Assembly (NCBI RefSeq): GCF_010671605.1 | Contig: NZ_JAABOO010000001.1 | Span: 744,001-808,000 of the forward strand | Length of the DNA: 64,000 bases | Direction of reading: 5' to 3' | DNA from: Leptobacterium flavescens | GTDB lineage: Bacteria; Bacteroidota; Bacteroidia; Flavobacteriales; Flavobacteriaceae | Part shown: one piece after another, positions 17,842 to 26,561 of the stretch | Position numbering within the stretch: position 1 is the first letter of the stretch | Layout: every line of letters starts with the position of its first letter | Translations under genes and position numbers: made by a program | Notes under the pieces: generated by a model | What the model saw: only the letters and a program-made list of their open reading frames with translations | The model's database searches: none | What the model was told of the DNA's origin: nothing

Positions 17842-18447
17842 ATGATCATAAAATCGGCAGAATTCATTATCAGTAATTCTGATGTGGGCAAATGCCCCAA
17901 GGAACCTATTCCGGAATACGCGTTTATAGGGCGTTCCAATGTGGGAAAATCTTCCCTGATCAATATGCTGACCAACAGAAAGAGCCTTGCAAAGACCTCG
18001 GGCAGGCCTGGAAAGACCCAGCTTATCAATCATTTTAAAATAAACAACCAATGGTTTCTGGTGGATTTGCCGGGATACGGATACGCCAGGGTTTCTAAAA
18101 AAGAGAAAAAAACCTTCCAGAAATTTATCACCTCCTATTTTGAAAAGAGAAAGCAACTGGTTTCTGCCTTTGTATTGATTGATATACGCCTTGAACCTCA
18201 GAAGATAGATATGGAATTTATGGAGTGGCTGGGAGAAAACCAGATCCCCTTTTCCATTGTTTTTACCAAGGCCGACAAACTAAAACCCGGAGCTATTACT
18301 AATAATGCAGCGGCTTATGAAGCAGAAATGCTTAAGGTTTGGGAAGAGATGCCGAATTACTTCATCACTTCTTCTTCAAAAGGAACAGGAAAAGAAGAAC
18401 TATTAAAATATATAGATCAGATCAACAAGGAGCTTAAAAATCAATGA
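17842..18447 (+). CDS. engB: Ribosome biogenesis GTPase EngB (YsxC/YihA)
   Basis: Small essential GTPase acting in late 50S subunit assembly. G1 GRSNVGKS is at residues 30-37, G2 region SGRPGKTQLIN at 53-63, G3 DLPGYG at 75-80, G4 TKAD near 140-143, and G5 TSSSKGTG near 173-180. The 201-residue length is normal. Probably cotranscribed with the upstream hydrolase (10-bp gap). Its 3' end overlaps the convergent 18441-18812 gene by 7 bp. Confidence 0.97.
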   Translation: MIIKSAEFIISNSDVGKCPKEPIPEYAFIGRSNVGKSSLINMLTNRKSLAKTSGRPGKTQLINHFKINNQWFLVDLPGYGYARVSKKEKKTFQKFITSYFEKRKQLVSAFVLIDIRLEPQKIDMEFMEWLGENQIPFSIVFTKADKLKPGAITNNAAAYEAEMLKVWEEMPNYFITSSSKGTGKEELLKYIDQINKELKNQ

Positions 18448-18812
18448 TTTTTTGTCCTTTTTTCCAGGAGTTCCATTAGTTCTTCTGCTGTTTTCAGTTG
18501 ATTGATCTCATCCGCAGAAACAAAAGGCTCAAGTCCGTCAGCATTTTCCTTTAAAATTACAGGATAAGGGAATTGCATCTCAGTTTGCGATTTGTATTGC
18601 TTCTCAAACTCGTCTATATGAAGGAATTCCATTTGGAGTCCGGAGTTTTTCCTGAAGTTTTTCCATTCAGAACGCTCCCTGAACACGCCGAAAGTAATAT
18701 CGCATAAATTACACTGATAGGTTTTCGGACTCAGTACTTTGTGAGCAGCATCCAGGTAGGCGTTCCACCTTCCTGAATTGGCGTTGTATACAAAAATAAG
18801 CTTGGACTCCAT
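18441..18812 (-). CDS. Conserved hypothetical protein with CxxC motif
   Basis: A 123-residue soluble protein that starts MESKLIFVYNANSGRWNAYLD, with a CNLC pair near residues 35-38 in YQCNLCDITFG. Flavobacterial genomes carry similar proteins that I recall being labelled GTPase, but no G1, G3 or G4 motif is present and I do not support that label. The early strand followed by a CxxC could suit a thioredoxin-like or metal-binding fold; this is speculation. It follows gldC by 62 bp on the same strand. Confidence 0.7.
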   Translation of the reverse strand: MESKLIFVYNANSGRWNAYLDAAHKVLSPKTYQCNLCDITFGVFRERSEWKNFRKNSGLQMEFLHIDEFEKQYKSQTEMQFPYPVILKENADGLEPFVSADEINQLKTAEELMELLEKRTKNH

Positions 18813-18874
18813 GAATCAAAGGTCGATATTTCAGTTCCCGGCTTACATTCTTCTCCGTACCAGTAGCGCTGAGA

Positions 18875-19213
18875 TCAGTCTTTCTTCAGCTCCAGTTTCT
18901 CTGCAAAATAATCGCAGAAATCCTTCATAGTAGCCGTCATTTTTTCATCCTGAGTGGCTCTGTAAAAGGTATCGCTCATGGTAACCAGTGTCTGATGGAA
19001 GAAAAGTTTCATCTCATCTACCGGCATATCTTTGGTCCAAAGATCAATACGAAGGGTTTCCTGTTGCTTGCTATCCCAAATAGACAGGAGAAGTGCCTTG
19101 GCCTCTTCATCATTTACTCCGCCGTCCTGGGCAGACCATCTCAGTTTTTCAGGAACGCGATTCTCATCGAGCTCTACTGTAAGTTTTATATCGGAAGTAT
19201 GTGTTTTTGACAT
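18875..19213 (-). CDS. gldC: Gliding motility protein GldC
   Basis: A 112-residue protein matching GldC: HTSDIKLTVELDENRVPEKLRW at the N-terminus and a helical C-terminal half (MKLFFHQTLVTMSDTFYRAT, MKDFCDYFAEKLEL). In Flavobacterium johnsoniae gldC lies with gldB and enhances gliding without being strictly essential. It has no signal peptide, so is cytoplasmic or peripheral. The ATG shares one base with the gldB stop, so the two are translationally coupled. Confidence 0.92.
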   Translation of the reverse strand: MSKTHTSDIKLTVELDENRVPEKLRWSAQDGGVNDEEAKALLLSIWDSKQQETLRIDLWTKDMPVDEMKLFFHQTLVTMSDTFYRATQDEKMTATMKDFCDYFAEKLELKKD

Positions 19214-20172
19214 TACTTTTTCGGTTTGAATTTAGAGTTATTGTAGATCTCCTCTTCGGGAGTTCTCAATAATTCCTGCAAAGATACGTCATTATTCTCC
19301 ATATATGCACGTACAATCTGCCAACCGATGTATTGCCCGAGCTGTCCCGGGGATTCCGTATCCAGTTCCAGGTAAAATTTAGAGAAAGGTGCCGGATTTA
19401 TAAACCTGTCCTGCAATTTACTATCCGTAGAAAAGATGAGGTTACGCTCCACAAAATAACGCCATATCTCACTTTCATTACCTACCGCCCAATCGTATTC
19501 TTCCTGGGTATAACCTATTTTTTGTGCATCTGTCTTAAAAGGGATAAGTACATCCTTCAGGTAGAGTTCTTTCCCGTACAGGATCATCCACGACAAAAAG
19601 GTACGGCTTCTCGGAAAGGAGATCACCGATTTGGCAAAAGCGGAAACCGCATCGGATACTATCATTTCTCTCTCGAAATTCTTGCGAAGATAATTCTGTA
19701 TCCCCTCATAGAATTTATGATCCTTCCCCAGATAAGTATCCAGAGAAACCAGCATCAGGCTATCTGTATAAATTACTTTATTTCTGTAATCCACGTCAGA
19801 GGTCAGGGTAATTACTTTAGGAGTATTAAATTCCGGAAAATAATAGCGCAGGTGCTGAAAGAGCGACCTTAACTCTACTTCCTGCTCCCCGAGGTCGGGG
19901 AATTCTCTGGCTATTTCGTGATTGATCTCCAGTTGCAGGGTATCTTTCATCTGAGCAAGCCAAACACTATCGGCATACTGCTGAGGAAAAAGGTAAGGAT
20001 ACTTAGCCTTAAGCCCGCCGAGGTCGTTTTCGGAAGAAGATGCAAAAGCAAGATCAAAACGATCTACTTCTACTTCCAGCGGAATTTCGGCGATTTCCTT
20101 TTCAACCTTATTCTGTTTTTCACAAGCCGATACAAGAACCGCCAGGAGAATGAATCCGATATATTTTCTCAT
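19213..20172 (-). CDS. gldB: Gliding motility lipoprotein GldB
   Basis: Lipoprotein needed for gliding in F. johnsoniae. A lipoprotein signal (RKYIGFILLAVLVSAC, cysteine near residue 17) precedes a mature domain with DRFDLAF, the YPYLFPQQYADSVW segment and LGQYIGWQIVRAYM characteristic of GldB. I chose the ATG at 20172 rather than 20196 because it places the signal peptide at the very N-terminus. The gene order nadE (divergent), gldB, gldC is typical of the family. Confidence 0.93.
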   Translation of the reverse strand: MRKYIGFILLAVLVSACEKQNKVEKEIAEIPLEVEVDRFDLAFASSSENDLGGLKAKYPYLFPQQYADSVWLAQMKDTLQLEINHEIAREFPDLGEQEVELRSLFQHLRYYFPEFNTPKVITLTSDVDYRNKVIYTDSLMLVSLDTYLGKDHKFYEGIQNYLRKNFEREMIVSDAVSAFAKSVISFPRSRTFLSWMILYGKELYLKDVLIPFKTDAQKIGYTQEEYDWAVGNESEIWRYFVERNLIFSTDSKLQDRFINPAPFSKFYLELDTESPGQLGQYIGWQIVRAYMENNDVSLQELLRTPEEEIYNNSKFKPKK

Positions 20173-20200
20173 TGTTTTTTCTAGCTTAAACGTCAATATG

Positions 20201-20231
20201 TTTCAATAATTTTATGAATAGCTTATTTTTG
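20201..20231 (+). promoter_or_regulatory. nadE promoter
   Basis: TTTC at 20201-20204 (one base off the -33 TTTG) is followed, after exactly 19 bases, by TATTTTTG at 20224-20231, a perfect TAnnTTTG. The ATG of nadE is 38 bases further on. Confidence 0.6.
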
Positions 20232-20269
20232 CGAGACAAAATTAAACTTTAGATCATAAATCCCGCACT

Positions 20270-21061
20270 ATGAAAACCGAAAAAGTCATAGATCATATCG
20301 TAGAATGGTTAAAGAATTATGCTGCCAACGCCAGAGTTAAGGGTTTTGTTATTGGCGTTTCCGGCGGAATTGACTCGGCAGTGACCTCTACTTTATGTGC
20401 CAGGACGGGATTACCCACACTTTGTCTTGAAATGCCGATCCACCAGGCCGAAAGTCAGGTTACGCGAGCAGTCCACCACATAAACTGGTTGAAGGAAAAT
20501 TATCGCAATGTCAGTGGGCAAAATGTAAACCTTACTCCGGTTTTTGATTCTATGGTTAACAGTTTTCCCGCAGTTGAGAAGGAAGAAGACCGTTTTATGG
20601 CTTTGGCAAACACGCGGGCCCGATTACGTATGACCACTCTTTATTATTTTGCCGCTTTAAACGGGTATCTGGTTGCAGGAACAGGGAACAAAGTAGAGGA
20701 TTTCGGGGTTGGTTTTTACACAAAATACGGAGACGGAGGAGTGGACCTCAGCCCTATCGCAGACCTCTTAAAGTCTGAAGTATACGCAATTGCAAAAGAA
20801 ATGGGAGTTATAGAATCTATCCGGACAGCGCCTCCTACCGACGGGCTTTGGGGAGACGATCGCACCGATGAAGATCAGATCGGAGCCACCTATCCGGAGC
20901 TGGAATGGGCAATGAAAATGGTGGAAAAAGGAAAGAAAATTGAAGACTTTTCCGGCAGAGAAAAAGAGGTTTTATCCATTTATTTGAAGTTCAATACAGC
21001 CAATCAACATAAAATGCTTCCGATTCCGGTTTGCGTTATTCCCGATAGTCTAAAAATGTAA
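20270..21061 (+). CDS. nadE: NH3-dependent NAD+ synthetase NadE
   Basis: Amidates deamido-NAD to NAD with ATP. The PP-loop SGGIDS is at residues 31-36; further signatures are GTGNKVEDFGVGFYTKYGDGGVDL and PPTDGLW. The length of 263 residues and the absence of a nitrilase-like glutaminase domain indicate the ammonia-dependent short form. Divergent from gldB, with its own promoter. Confidence 0.95.
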   Translation: MKTEKVIDHIVEWLKNYAANARVKGFVIGVSGGIDSAVTSTLCARTGLPTLCLEMPIHQAESQVTRAVHHINWLKENYRNVSGQNVNLTPVFDSMVNSFPAVEKEEDRFMALANTRARLRMTTLYYFAALNGYLVAGTGNKVEDFGVGFYTKYGDGGVDLSPIADLLKSEVYAIAKEMGVIESIRTAPPTDGLWGDDRTDEDQIGATYPELEWAMKMVEKGKKIEDFSGREKEVLSIYLKFNTANQHKMLPIPVCVIPDSLKM

Positions 21062-21228
21062 ACATCAGAACGAAAATTCGCAAAGTTCTTGTTGAAACCT
21101 CATTTTTTATTTATTTTTACATACCCTTAACCCTCAAACCTAATAGAATATATTACTATCTGGCAGTAGTATGGCCTATTATGTGATGGTTTTTATTAAT
21201 TTAAAAACTAACTCTAAACCATTTTATT

Positions 21229-21861
21229 ATGATTAAAGTTCTAGTAGCTGATAGTCACCCGATAGTACAGGCCGGAATTGCTTCCGTCCTTAGCGGCTTT
21301 AAAGATATCCAGATTTCGGGCACTGTAGGCACAACAACAGAGCTATTTGAATATTTGTCTAAAAAGAAGCCAAATATTGTAATGCTCGAGATGGACATTC
21401 CGGAAGTAAACGGAATTACTGCACTTCGCAAGCTGAAAAAAGAATATCCGGACGTTAAAGTATTAATGTACAGTGCACAACCTGAAGATGTGTATGCATT
21501 GAGTACATTAAGAGCCGGAGCTTCGGGATACCTATCCAAAGGAGGCGATACATCGCTTATTGCTGAGGCCATTACTAAAATTTATAATGGAGGCGTATTT
21601 ATCACGAATGAGTTGGCCCAACGTTTAGCTGTTGACGAAAGCACCAACAAACCTCGTCGATTCTTTAGAAAGCTATCGACTCGTGAAATTGAGGTTTTAA
21701 AGCTTTTAGCTGCAGGAAAACGCAACAAGCACGTTGCTGAAGAGTTGAATCTAAATGAGAAGACCGTAAGTACTTACAAAGCCAGATTGATGAGAAAACT
21801 TAATGTTGACAATTTAGTAGATATGCTTCAGCAAGCTAAAGCATTGGAATTGTTGCAATAG
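21229..21861 (+). CDS. Orphan NarL/LuxR-type response regulator with degenerate receiver
   Basis: Receiver domain (1-120) plus a LuxR-type helix-turn-helix (about 145-205: LSTREIEVLKLLAAGKRNKHVAEELNLNEKTVSTYKARLMRKL). The acidic pocket reads D8-S9 where two acidic residues are usual. The phospho-acceptor position in IVMLEMDIPEVNG is E54, not Asp; a neighbouring D56 exists but lies two places on. The lysine in GYLSK is retained. Regulation by ordinary phosphotransfer is therefore doubtful, and Glu may mimic the phosphorylated state. No histidine kinase is nearby. It has an independent 167-bp upstream region and converges on dnaG (2-bp gap). The target genes are unknown. Confidence 0.88.
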   Translation: MIKVLVADSHPIVQAGIASVLSGFKDIQISGTVGTTTELFEYLSKKKPNIVMLEMDIPEVNGITALRKLKKEYPDVKVLMYSAQPEDVYALSTLRAGASGYLSKGGDTSLIAEAITKIYNGGVFITNELAQRLAVDESTNKPRRFFRKLSTREIEVLKLLAAGKRNKHVAEELNLNEKTVSTYKARLMRKLNVDNLVDMLQQAKALELLQ

Positions 21862-21863
21862 TC

Positions 21864-23822
21864 TTATAAAACTCTGTTGAGTTTTGTAGATAACAACTTT
21901 TTTAATTGATGGTAATTCATGATCTCCTCAAGGATTTCATGATTATTACCATCTTTTTTTTCGAGGGTCCTCTGTCTGAGATCACTCACCCTTTTATCGA
22001 TCAGAAAACACCGCAGATTAAGAATCGTCTCTCCAACCAGCTGAGCCACCGATTCTGCTTTATCCTTTACGTAGATATCCTTTCCTTCCCAATCGCTCAG
22101 ATCGTACTTCTCCTCTTCCATCAATATTGAGGTAACTTCCTTAGAGAGTTCAGAATCCAGGCCGTTTATATAACTTTCTATAACAAAGCTATCGTCTTCG
22201 TTCAGTTTTGAGATCAATCCGTAATAAACCGTCCTGAAATTCTCGTTAGACAGCTCTATTTCGTCCTGTTGCAGGTCCAGGTAGAGTTTTTCAAAAACCC
22301 TTGCTTTGTGAAGTTCAGGCTCCAGCACTAATTCTCCTTCTTCGTTTTCCTTAAGCAGCAGATCTTCAAATTCCTCCGTCCTGTTTCCGTACAGCAACAG
22401 TATTTCAATGATCTTGCGTTCGAGTTGATATTGAACATCTATTTTTTCGACAGCTTGTTCCTTTTTAACAACCTCAAAAGCTTTCCGCTCTTTTTTGAAC
22501 TTCTTATTGGCTTCTGCTACATTCTTTTTCCCCAGCTGGGCCAATGTATTAAAAAGTACTTCCTCCGAAATATCCATAATACGGGAACATTCCTGTACGT
22601 AGACCTCACGTTGAATTCGATCGGGAATTTTGGAAATACTCTGAACGATATCTCTGATCGTTTCGGCCTTCTTTATAGGGTCGTTCTGAGCTTCTTCTAC
22701 CAGGAGAGAAGCTTTAAACTGTATAAAATCCTTTGCATTTTCCTGGAGATAAAGCACCAGGTCTTCATATGCATTTTTCTTGGCAAAACTATCGGGGTCC
22801 TCCCCTTCCGGGAACGTACATACTTTTACGTTCATTCCCTGCTCCAGAATAAGGTCTATCCCCCTTAGCGAAGCCCTTAATCCGGCTGCATCACCGTCAA
22901 AAAGCACGGTTATATTTTTCGTAAGACGGTTGATCAGGCGTATTTGTTCAGGGGTAAGTGCTGTTCCACTGGAAGCCACCACATTCTCAATTCCCCGCTG
23001 ATGAAACTGTATCACATCGGTATAACCTTCAACCAGGTAGCAATTATCTTCCTTGGCGATACTTTGTTTGGCGTGATATATTCCGTAAAGAACCTTACTC
23101 TTATGGTAAATATCACTTTCCGGGGAGTTAAGATATTTGGCTGCTTTTTTATCATTAACCAGGATCCTTCCCCCGAAACCAAGTACCCGTCCGCTCATAG
23201 ATTGGATGGGGAACATTACCCTTCCCTTAAAACGGTCAAACTGCTTGTTTTCCTTAATGATACTAAGGCCGGTCCTGCCTAAAAAGTCAAGGCTGTATCC
23301 TTTATCAAGAGCTTCTTTGGTAAAGGCCTCCCATTCGTCCAGAGAGTATCCCAATCCGAATTTCCGGATCGTATCGTCTGTAAATCCTCTTTCCTTAAAA
23401 TAACTCAGACCTATGGCTTTTCCTTTTTCCGAGTTCCAGAGGATATCTTCAAAATACTTCTGGGCAAAATCAGAAACGAGATACATACTTTCCCTGTCAT
23501 TCGCCTGCTGTTTCTGCTCTTCATTCTGCTCGGTCTCCTCTATTTCTATATTGTACTTTTTGGCCAGGTAGCGAATCGCCTCGGGATAGGTAAAATGTTC
23601 ATGCTCCATAAGAAAAGCAACTACATTCCCTCCTTTTCCGCTACTAAAATCCTTCCAGATCTGTTTTACCGGGGAAACCATAAAACTGGGAGTACGCTCA
23701 TCGGTAAAAGGGCTTAATCCCTTAAAATTGGAGCCCGATTTTTTTAACTGCACAAAATCGCCTATCACTTCTTCTAAACGAGCGCTTTCAAATACTTTAT
23801 CTATGGTTGATTTTGAGATCAA
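21864..23822 (-). CDS. dnaG: DNA primase DnaG (zinc ligands replaced)
   Basis: Makes RNA primers at the replication fork. The N-terminal CHC2 domain is recognisable (LKKSGSNFKGLSPFTDERTPSF, then WKDFSSGKGGN), but the four canonical zinc ligands appear as S37, T40, D58 and S61. The Toprim core follows, with CYLVEGYTDVI near residue 260 and VLFDGDAAG near 310, then a C-terminal helicase-interaction region. The 652-residue length is normal. Related flavobacterial primases, as I recall, share the substitutions, so this is lineage divergence rather than gene decay. Confidence 0.95.
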   Translation of the reverse strand: MISKSTIDKVFESARLEEVIGDFVQLKKSGSNFKGLSPFTDERTPSFMVSPVKQIWKDFSSGKGGNVVAFLMEHEHFTYPEAIRYLAKKYNIEIEETEQNEEQKQQANDRESMYLVSDFAQKYFEDILWNSEKGKAIGLSYFKERGFTDDTIRKFGLGYSLDEWEAFTKEALDKGYSLDFLGRTGLSIIKENKQFDRFKGRVMFPIQSMSGRVLGFGGRILVNDKKAAKYLNSPESDIYHKSKVLYGIYHAKQSIAKEDNCYLVEGYTDVIQFHQRGIENVVASSGTALTPEQIRLINRLTKNITVLFDGDAAGLRASLRGIDLILEQGMNVKVCTFPEGEDPDSFAKKNAYEDLVLYLQENAKDFIQFKASLLVEEAQNDPIKKAETIRDIVQSISKIPDRIQREVYVQECSRIMDISEEVLFNTLAQLGKKNVAEANKKFKKERKAFEVVKKEQAVEKIDVQYQLERKIIEILLLYGNRTEEFEDLLLKENEEGELVLEPELHKARVFEKLYLDLQQDEIELSNENFRTVYYGLISKLNEDDSFVIESYINGLDSELSKEVTSILMEEEKYDLSDWEGKDIYVKDKAESVAQLVGETILNLRCFLIDKRVSDLRQRTLEKKDGNNHEILEEIMNYHQLKKLLSTKLNRVL

Positions 23823-23882
23823 TCGGTTTCATTTAATGGAAGAAGTAAAAATAGTTATTTTTGGTTTATTACATACAAGGTC

Positions 23883-23923
23883 AAAAAAAAGATTCCCGCG
23901 ACCCTAAGGGCCAGGCAGGAATC
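23883..23923 (-). terminator. Intrinsic terminator after the OMP-like gene
   Basis: On the minus strand GATTCC pairs with GGAATC around an inner GC-rich hairpin, followed by eight T residues (plus-strand A tract 23883-23890). It is 45 bases past the stop of the 23968 gene. Confidence 0.7.
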
Positions 23924-23967
23924 ATAAGAATACAAACATTCAGCAAAAATATGATGGATCTTGTTTA

Positions 23968-25026
23968 CTAGTCGAGGTCAAATCTCAATCCGAGTGAAAT
24001 ATTTCGTTGTTCCGGCTGATCGTCATTAAACAGAGGGTTCAGATCGTATTTAGCGTACAAACCTGTCGATCCCCAACCTAGGTATGCGCTCAGACCATAT
24101 ACGAGATTATTGATGTTGAAATCGCCTTTTATCTTTTCTTTTACGCGCTCTCCGTTATTTCTGTATTTAAGTTTCTGACGGGAACCTATATTAAAGCCTC
24201 CGTAACCTCCGATTCCAATTTTAAAATGCCTGCGTGTGGAATAGCGAACATAGTCTTCTCTTTCCCATTTTCTGGAAGGTCCGAATTCGAAATGTACCGG
24301 TACCACCAGGTTGGTAATCCTGAGTTTGGACTTATCGAGGTCGAAATCGAAATCTTCAAGGGTCGTTTGTCCGTTTTCATCTACAAAGATCCTGTTTCCG
24401 GTAGGTTTCAGGTTATTGGTCTGAAAAGAAAACCCGTATTTCAGGCGAAGGAAATTGGTGTTTTTAAAGACCCTTGTCTTCCAGGCCCAGCCCAGTTCCA
24501 GAAATCTGGAACCTCCGAAACGATAATCGGAATCGTTGATCGAAACACCATCCTGGATAGTATTATTAAAACCTACGGCCAGGACAAGATCTGAAGTAGT
24601 ACGCCGGTCGTATTTGTATTTTCGTTTTTTATACCCGTTGCTGTTTATTTCGAATAAGTTCCCAAACTTTAAAACGCTTCCCGATTTATCGTATTCCTCT
24701 ATGACCTCATACTTTTTGTTACGTTCCAGGAGGGCAATTTTATTGTCTACGATGGCAATCCGGTTTTCTATATTAAGCGCGTGTTTTTTGGCCGCTTCTG
24801 CCTTCAGTCGTTTTGCTTCCTCTTCGGTGATCTCTTTTCTATCCAGCCTTTTTTCGATAGCTATCACGATCTCTTTCAGAGCATTTTTTTCCTGGGTAAC
24901 AATATATTCTTTTTCTTTCTCCAGTAACCGGATCTCCGCTTCGTAATCGAAAAGGGTTTGAGCCTTTAAGTTTGAAGTATAGCAAGCAATCACTGCAAGC
25001 GCAATGTAGTAAATAATTATTCTCAT
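23968..25026 (-). CDS. Secreted protein, N-terminal coiled coil and predicted outer-membrane beta-barrel
   Basis: A signal peptide (RIIIYYIALAVIACYTSNLKAQ) is followed by a Lys/Glu-rich helical region (about residues 25-110) with coiled-coil character. Alternating hydrophobic strands follow from about 120 to the end, closing on an aromatic-poor but strand-like NISLGLRFDLD. This suggests an outer-membrane or periplasmic barrel with an extended periplasmic helix. I do not recognise a named family. It is third in a unit with the sigma factor and the membrane protein upstream (59-bp gap), so is a plausible regulon member or sensor partner. Confidence 0.75.
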   Translation of the reverse strand: MRIIIYYIALAVIACYTSNLKAQTLFDYEAEIRLLEKEKEYIVTQEKNALKEIVIAIEKRLDRKEITEEEAKRLKAEAAKKHALNIENRIAIVDNKIALLERNKKYEVIEEYDKSGSVLKFGNLFEINSNGYKKRKYKYDRRTTSDLVLAVGFNNTIQDGVSINDSDYRFGGSRFLELGWAWKTRVFKNTNFLRLKYGFSFQTNNLKPTGNRIFVDENGQTTLEDFDFDLDKSKLRITNLVVPVHFEFGPSRKWEREDYVRYSTRRHFKIGIGGYGGFNIGSRQKLKYRNNGERVKEKIKGDFNINNLVYGLSAYLGWGSTGLYAKYDLNPLFNDDQPEQRNISLGLRFDLD

Positions 25027-25085
25027 AACTTGTTCGTTTTTTCTACTTATTAAGTGTTTGAATAAATAGTGAAATTTGATTTTGA

Positions 25086-25871
25086 TTAATGATTTCTTTC
25101 TGCAACAGCCGTTTTGGTCTTTTTGAAACCGTTCCTGATGGCTTCAAAAACCCGGTCCTTAAAGGATCTGTATAATTCATCTTCTACGTCTAGAAGAAGG
25201 GCTGTAGCATCTATTTTTCCGGATTTATATATAGATGTTCTCTGAGAGTCTATTTCTTTTTGAGCCTCTGCCAGGAGGCTTTCAATATATTCATCGCTTA
25301 CCTCCTTATCTTTCTTTTGCAAATCGGCAATTTTACTTACCACTTCCGCGATCTTATTTTCAATAAGCTGCTCCTCTGTTATCTTTAAAGGGATTGCTTT
25401 TTCCCGTGGAGCTACCTCAGCCTTTGTTTCTGCTTCGGCTATTTCCTCCGCCAAAAGCGTTACAGGGGCATCAGGTATCATATTTGTCTGGGCTGCTGTT
25501 TCCGGTTCCTGTACTTTTTTCCGGCTTACCGGCTCTTTCTTATCTTCCGTAACAGCTATTCTTGTTTCCTGTTGTTCCTGCTCCTCCGGTACAGGGGTTA
25601 TTTCCTTCTGAAGAACTTCTTTCTCATCAACTTTATCCTCCACCACTTGTATTTGCAGTTCTTCTGTTTTTCCGCTTCCTGTCTGATAACTAAAAATAAC
25701 GATCAGCCCTACAAAGCACGCGGCAATTGCCCAGTAAAACGGTCGGAAATTACGTTTGCCATTTTTTTTATCCAGCTCTTCCCTAATGGACATCCAGGCC
25801 TTGTCTGAAGGAATTATTTTCCTGTCGGACAGCTTCTCCTTCATCTGATTTTCTAAATTATTTGGTGCCAT
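25086..25871 (-). CDS. Single-pass membrane protein, putative anti-sigma factor
   Basis: The protein has 261 residues: a cytoplasmic N-terminus of about 45 residues (KLSDRKIIPSDKAWMSIREEL), one membrane helix (FYWAIAACFVGLIVIFSY), then a low-complexity Glu/Lys/Pro-rich periplasmic stretch and a helical end. The layout and its 14-bp overlap with an ECF sigma gene fit an anti-sigma factor. No recognised anti-sigma domain is visible and the family is not named, so the function is inferred from context only. Confidence 0.65.
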   Translation of the reverse strand: MAPNNLENQMKEKLSDRKIIPSDKAWMSIREELDKKNGKRNFRPFYWAIAACFVGLIVIFSYQTGSGKTEELQIQVVEDKVDEKEVLQKEITPVPEEQEQQETRIAVTEDKKEPVSRKKVQEPETAAQTNMIPDAPVTLLAEEIAEAETKAEVAPREKAIPLKITEEQLIENKIAEVVSKIADLQKKDKEVSDEYIESLLAEAQKEIDSQRTSIYKSGKIDATALLLDVEDELYRSFKDRVFEAIRNGFKKTKTAVAERNH

Positions 25872-26427
25872 TTTTTCTGGTGTTTAGTTTTAATAAATTC
25901 TCTTTCAGCATTTTTCTGGCCTTGAATAGTTGCGATTTTGAAGTCCCTTCTGAGATTTGCAGCATTTCGGCAATCTCATGATGTTTATATCCCTCTATCG
26001 CATACATTACAAAAACAACTCTATAACCTTCGGGCAATGCATCTATCAGGCTTTGGATCTCATCAACCCCTATGGCAATATCTATATCGCTCTCCGTTGT
26101 GTATTGATCTTCGTTTATTTCTTCGGCATATCCAAAAACATTTTTCCCTCTCAGGAAAGAGATACATTCCCTGATCATTATTTTACGTATCCAGCCTTCA
26201 AAACTCCCTTCGTTCTTAAAACTCCCGATCTTGGTAAAGACCTTTAAAAAAGCTGAGACCATGACGTCTTCCGCATAATGAATATCGTTGATGTACTGTC
26301 TGCAAACACTCAACATCTTTGGTGAATACATCGAATACAGGCGGTGTTGCGCCTCACGGTCATTGCGTAACGCTTTTTTTATTAGCTGCGATTCGTTTTT
26401 GTATAGTTGAATTACCTTCAAAAGCAC
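25858..26427 (-). CDS. ECF-type RNA polymerase sigma factor
   Basis: A 189-residue sigma-70 family factor of the ECF class. Region 2 is at about 20-90 (RLYSMYSPKMLSVCRQYI, YAEDVMVSAFLKVFTKIGSF, SFEGWIRKIMIREC) and region 4 at about 125-180 (IDALPEGYRVVFVMYAIEGYKHHEIAEMLQISEGTSKSQLFKARKML). It directs RNA polymerase to a small regulon. It is first gene of the unit followed by the putative anti-sigma membrane protein and a secreted protein. The signal is unknown. Confidence 0.9.
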   Translation of the reverse strand: MLLKVIQLYKNESQLIKKALRNDREAQHRLYSMYSPKMLSVCRQYINDIHYAEDVMVSAFLKVFTKIGSFKNEGSFEGWIRKIMIRECISFLRGKNVFGYAEEINEDQYTTESDIDIAIGVDEIQSLIDALPEGYRVVFVMYAIEGYKHHEIAEMLQISEGTSKSQLFKARKMLKENLLKLNTRKNGTK

Positions 26428-26484
26428 TTGATTAGGTTTTCTATTTATAAAGACGCAAATATCTTGCTAAAGGTTGCCCGGAAA

Positions 26485-26523
26485 TAAAAAAAGAATGAAA
26501 AAAATATATATTCCATTCTTTTT
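26485..26523 (-). terminator. Intrinsic terminator after the polyprenyl synthetase gene
   Basis: A 10-bp stem (aaaaagaatg 26488-26497 with cattcttttt 26514-26523, loop 16), followed on the minus strand by T residues. It lies 39 bases after the stop codon of the 26562 gene. Confidence 0.65.
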
Positions 26524-26561
26524 AAAGAGCAATTCTTATTCTATTTGTTACGCTTTTCAGC

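Noticed and set aside
18441-18812. Annotation of the CxxC hypothetical as a GTPase
   Set aside because: No Walker A, DxxG or NKxD motif is present in the 123 residues.
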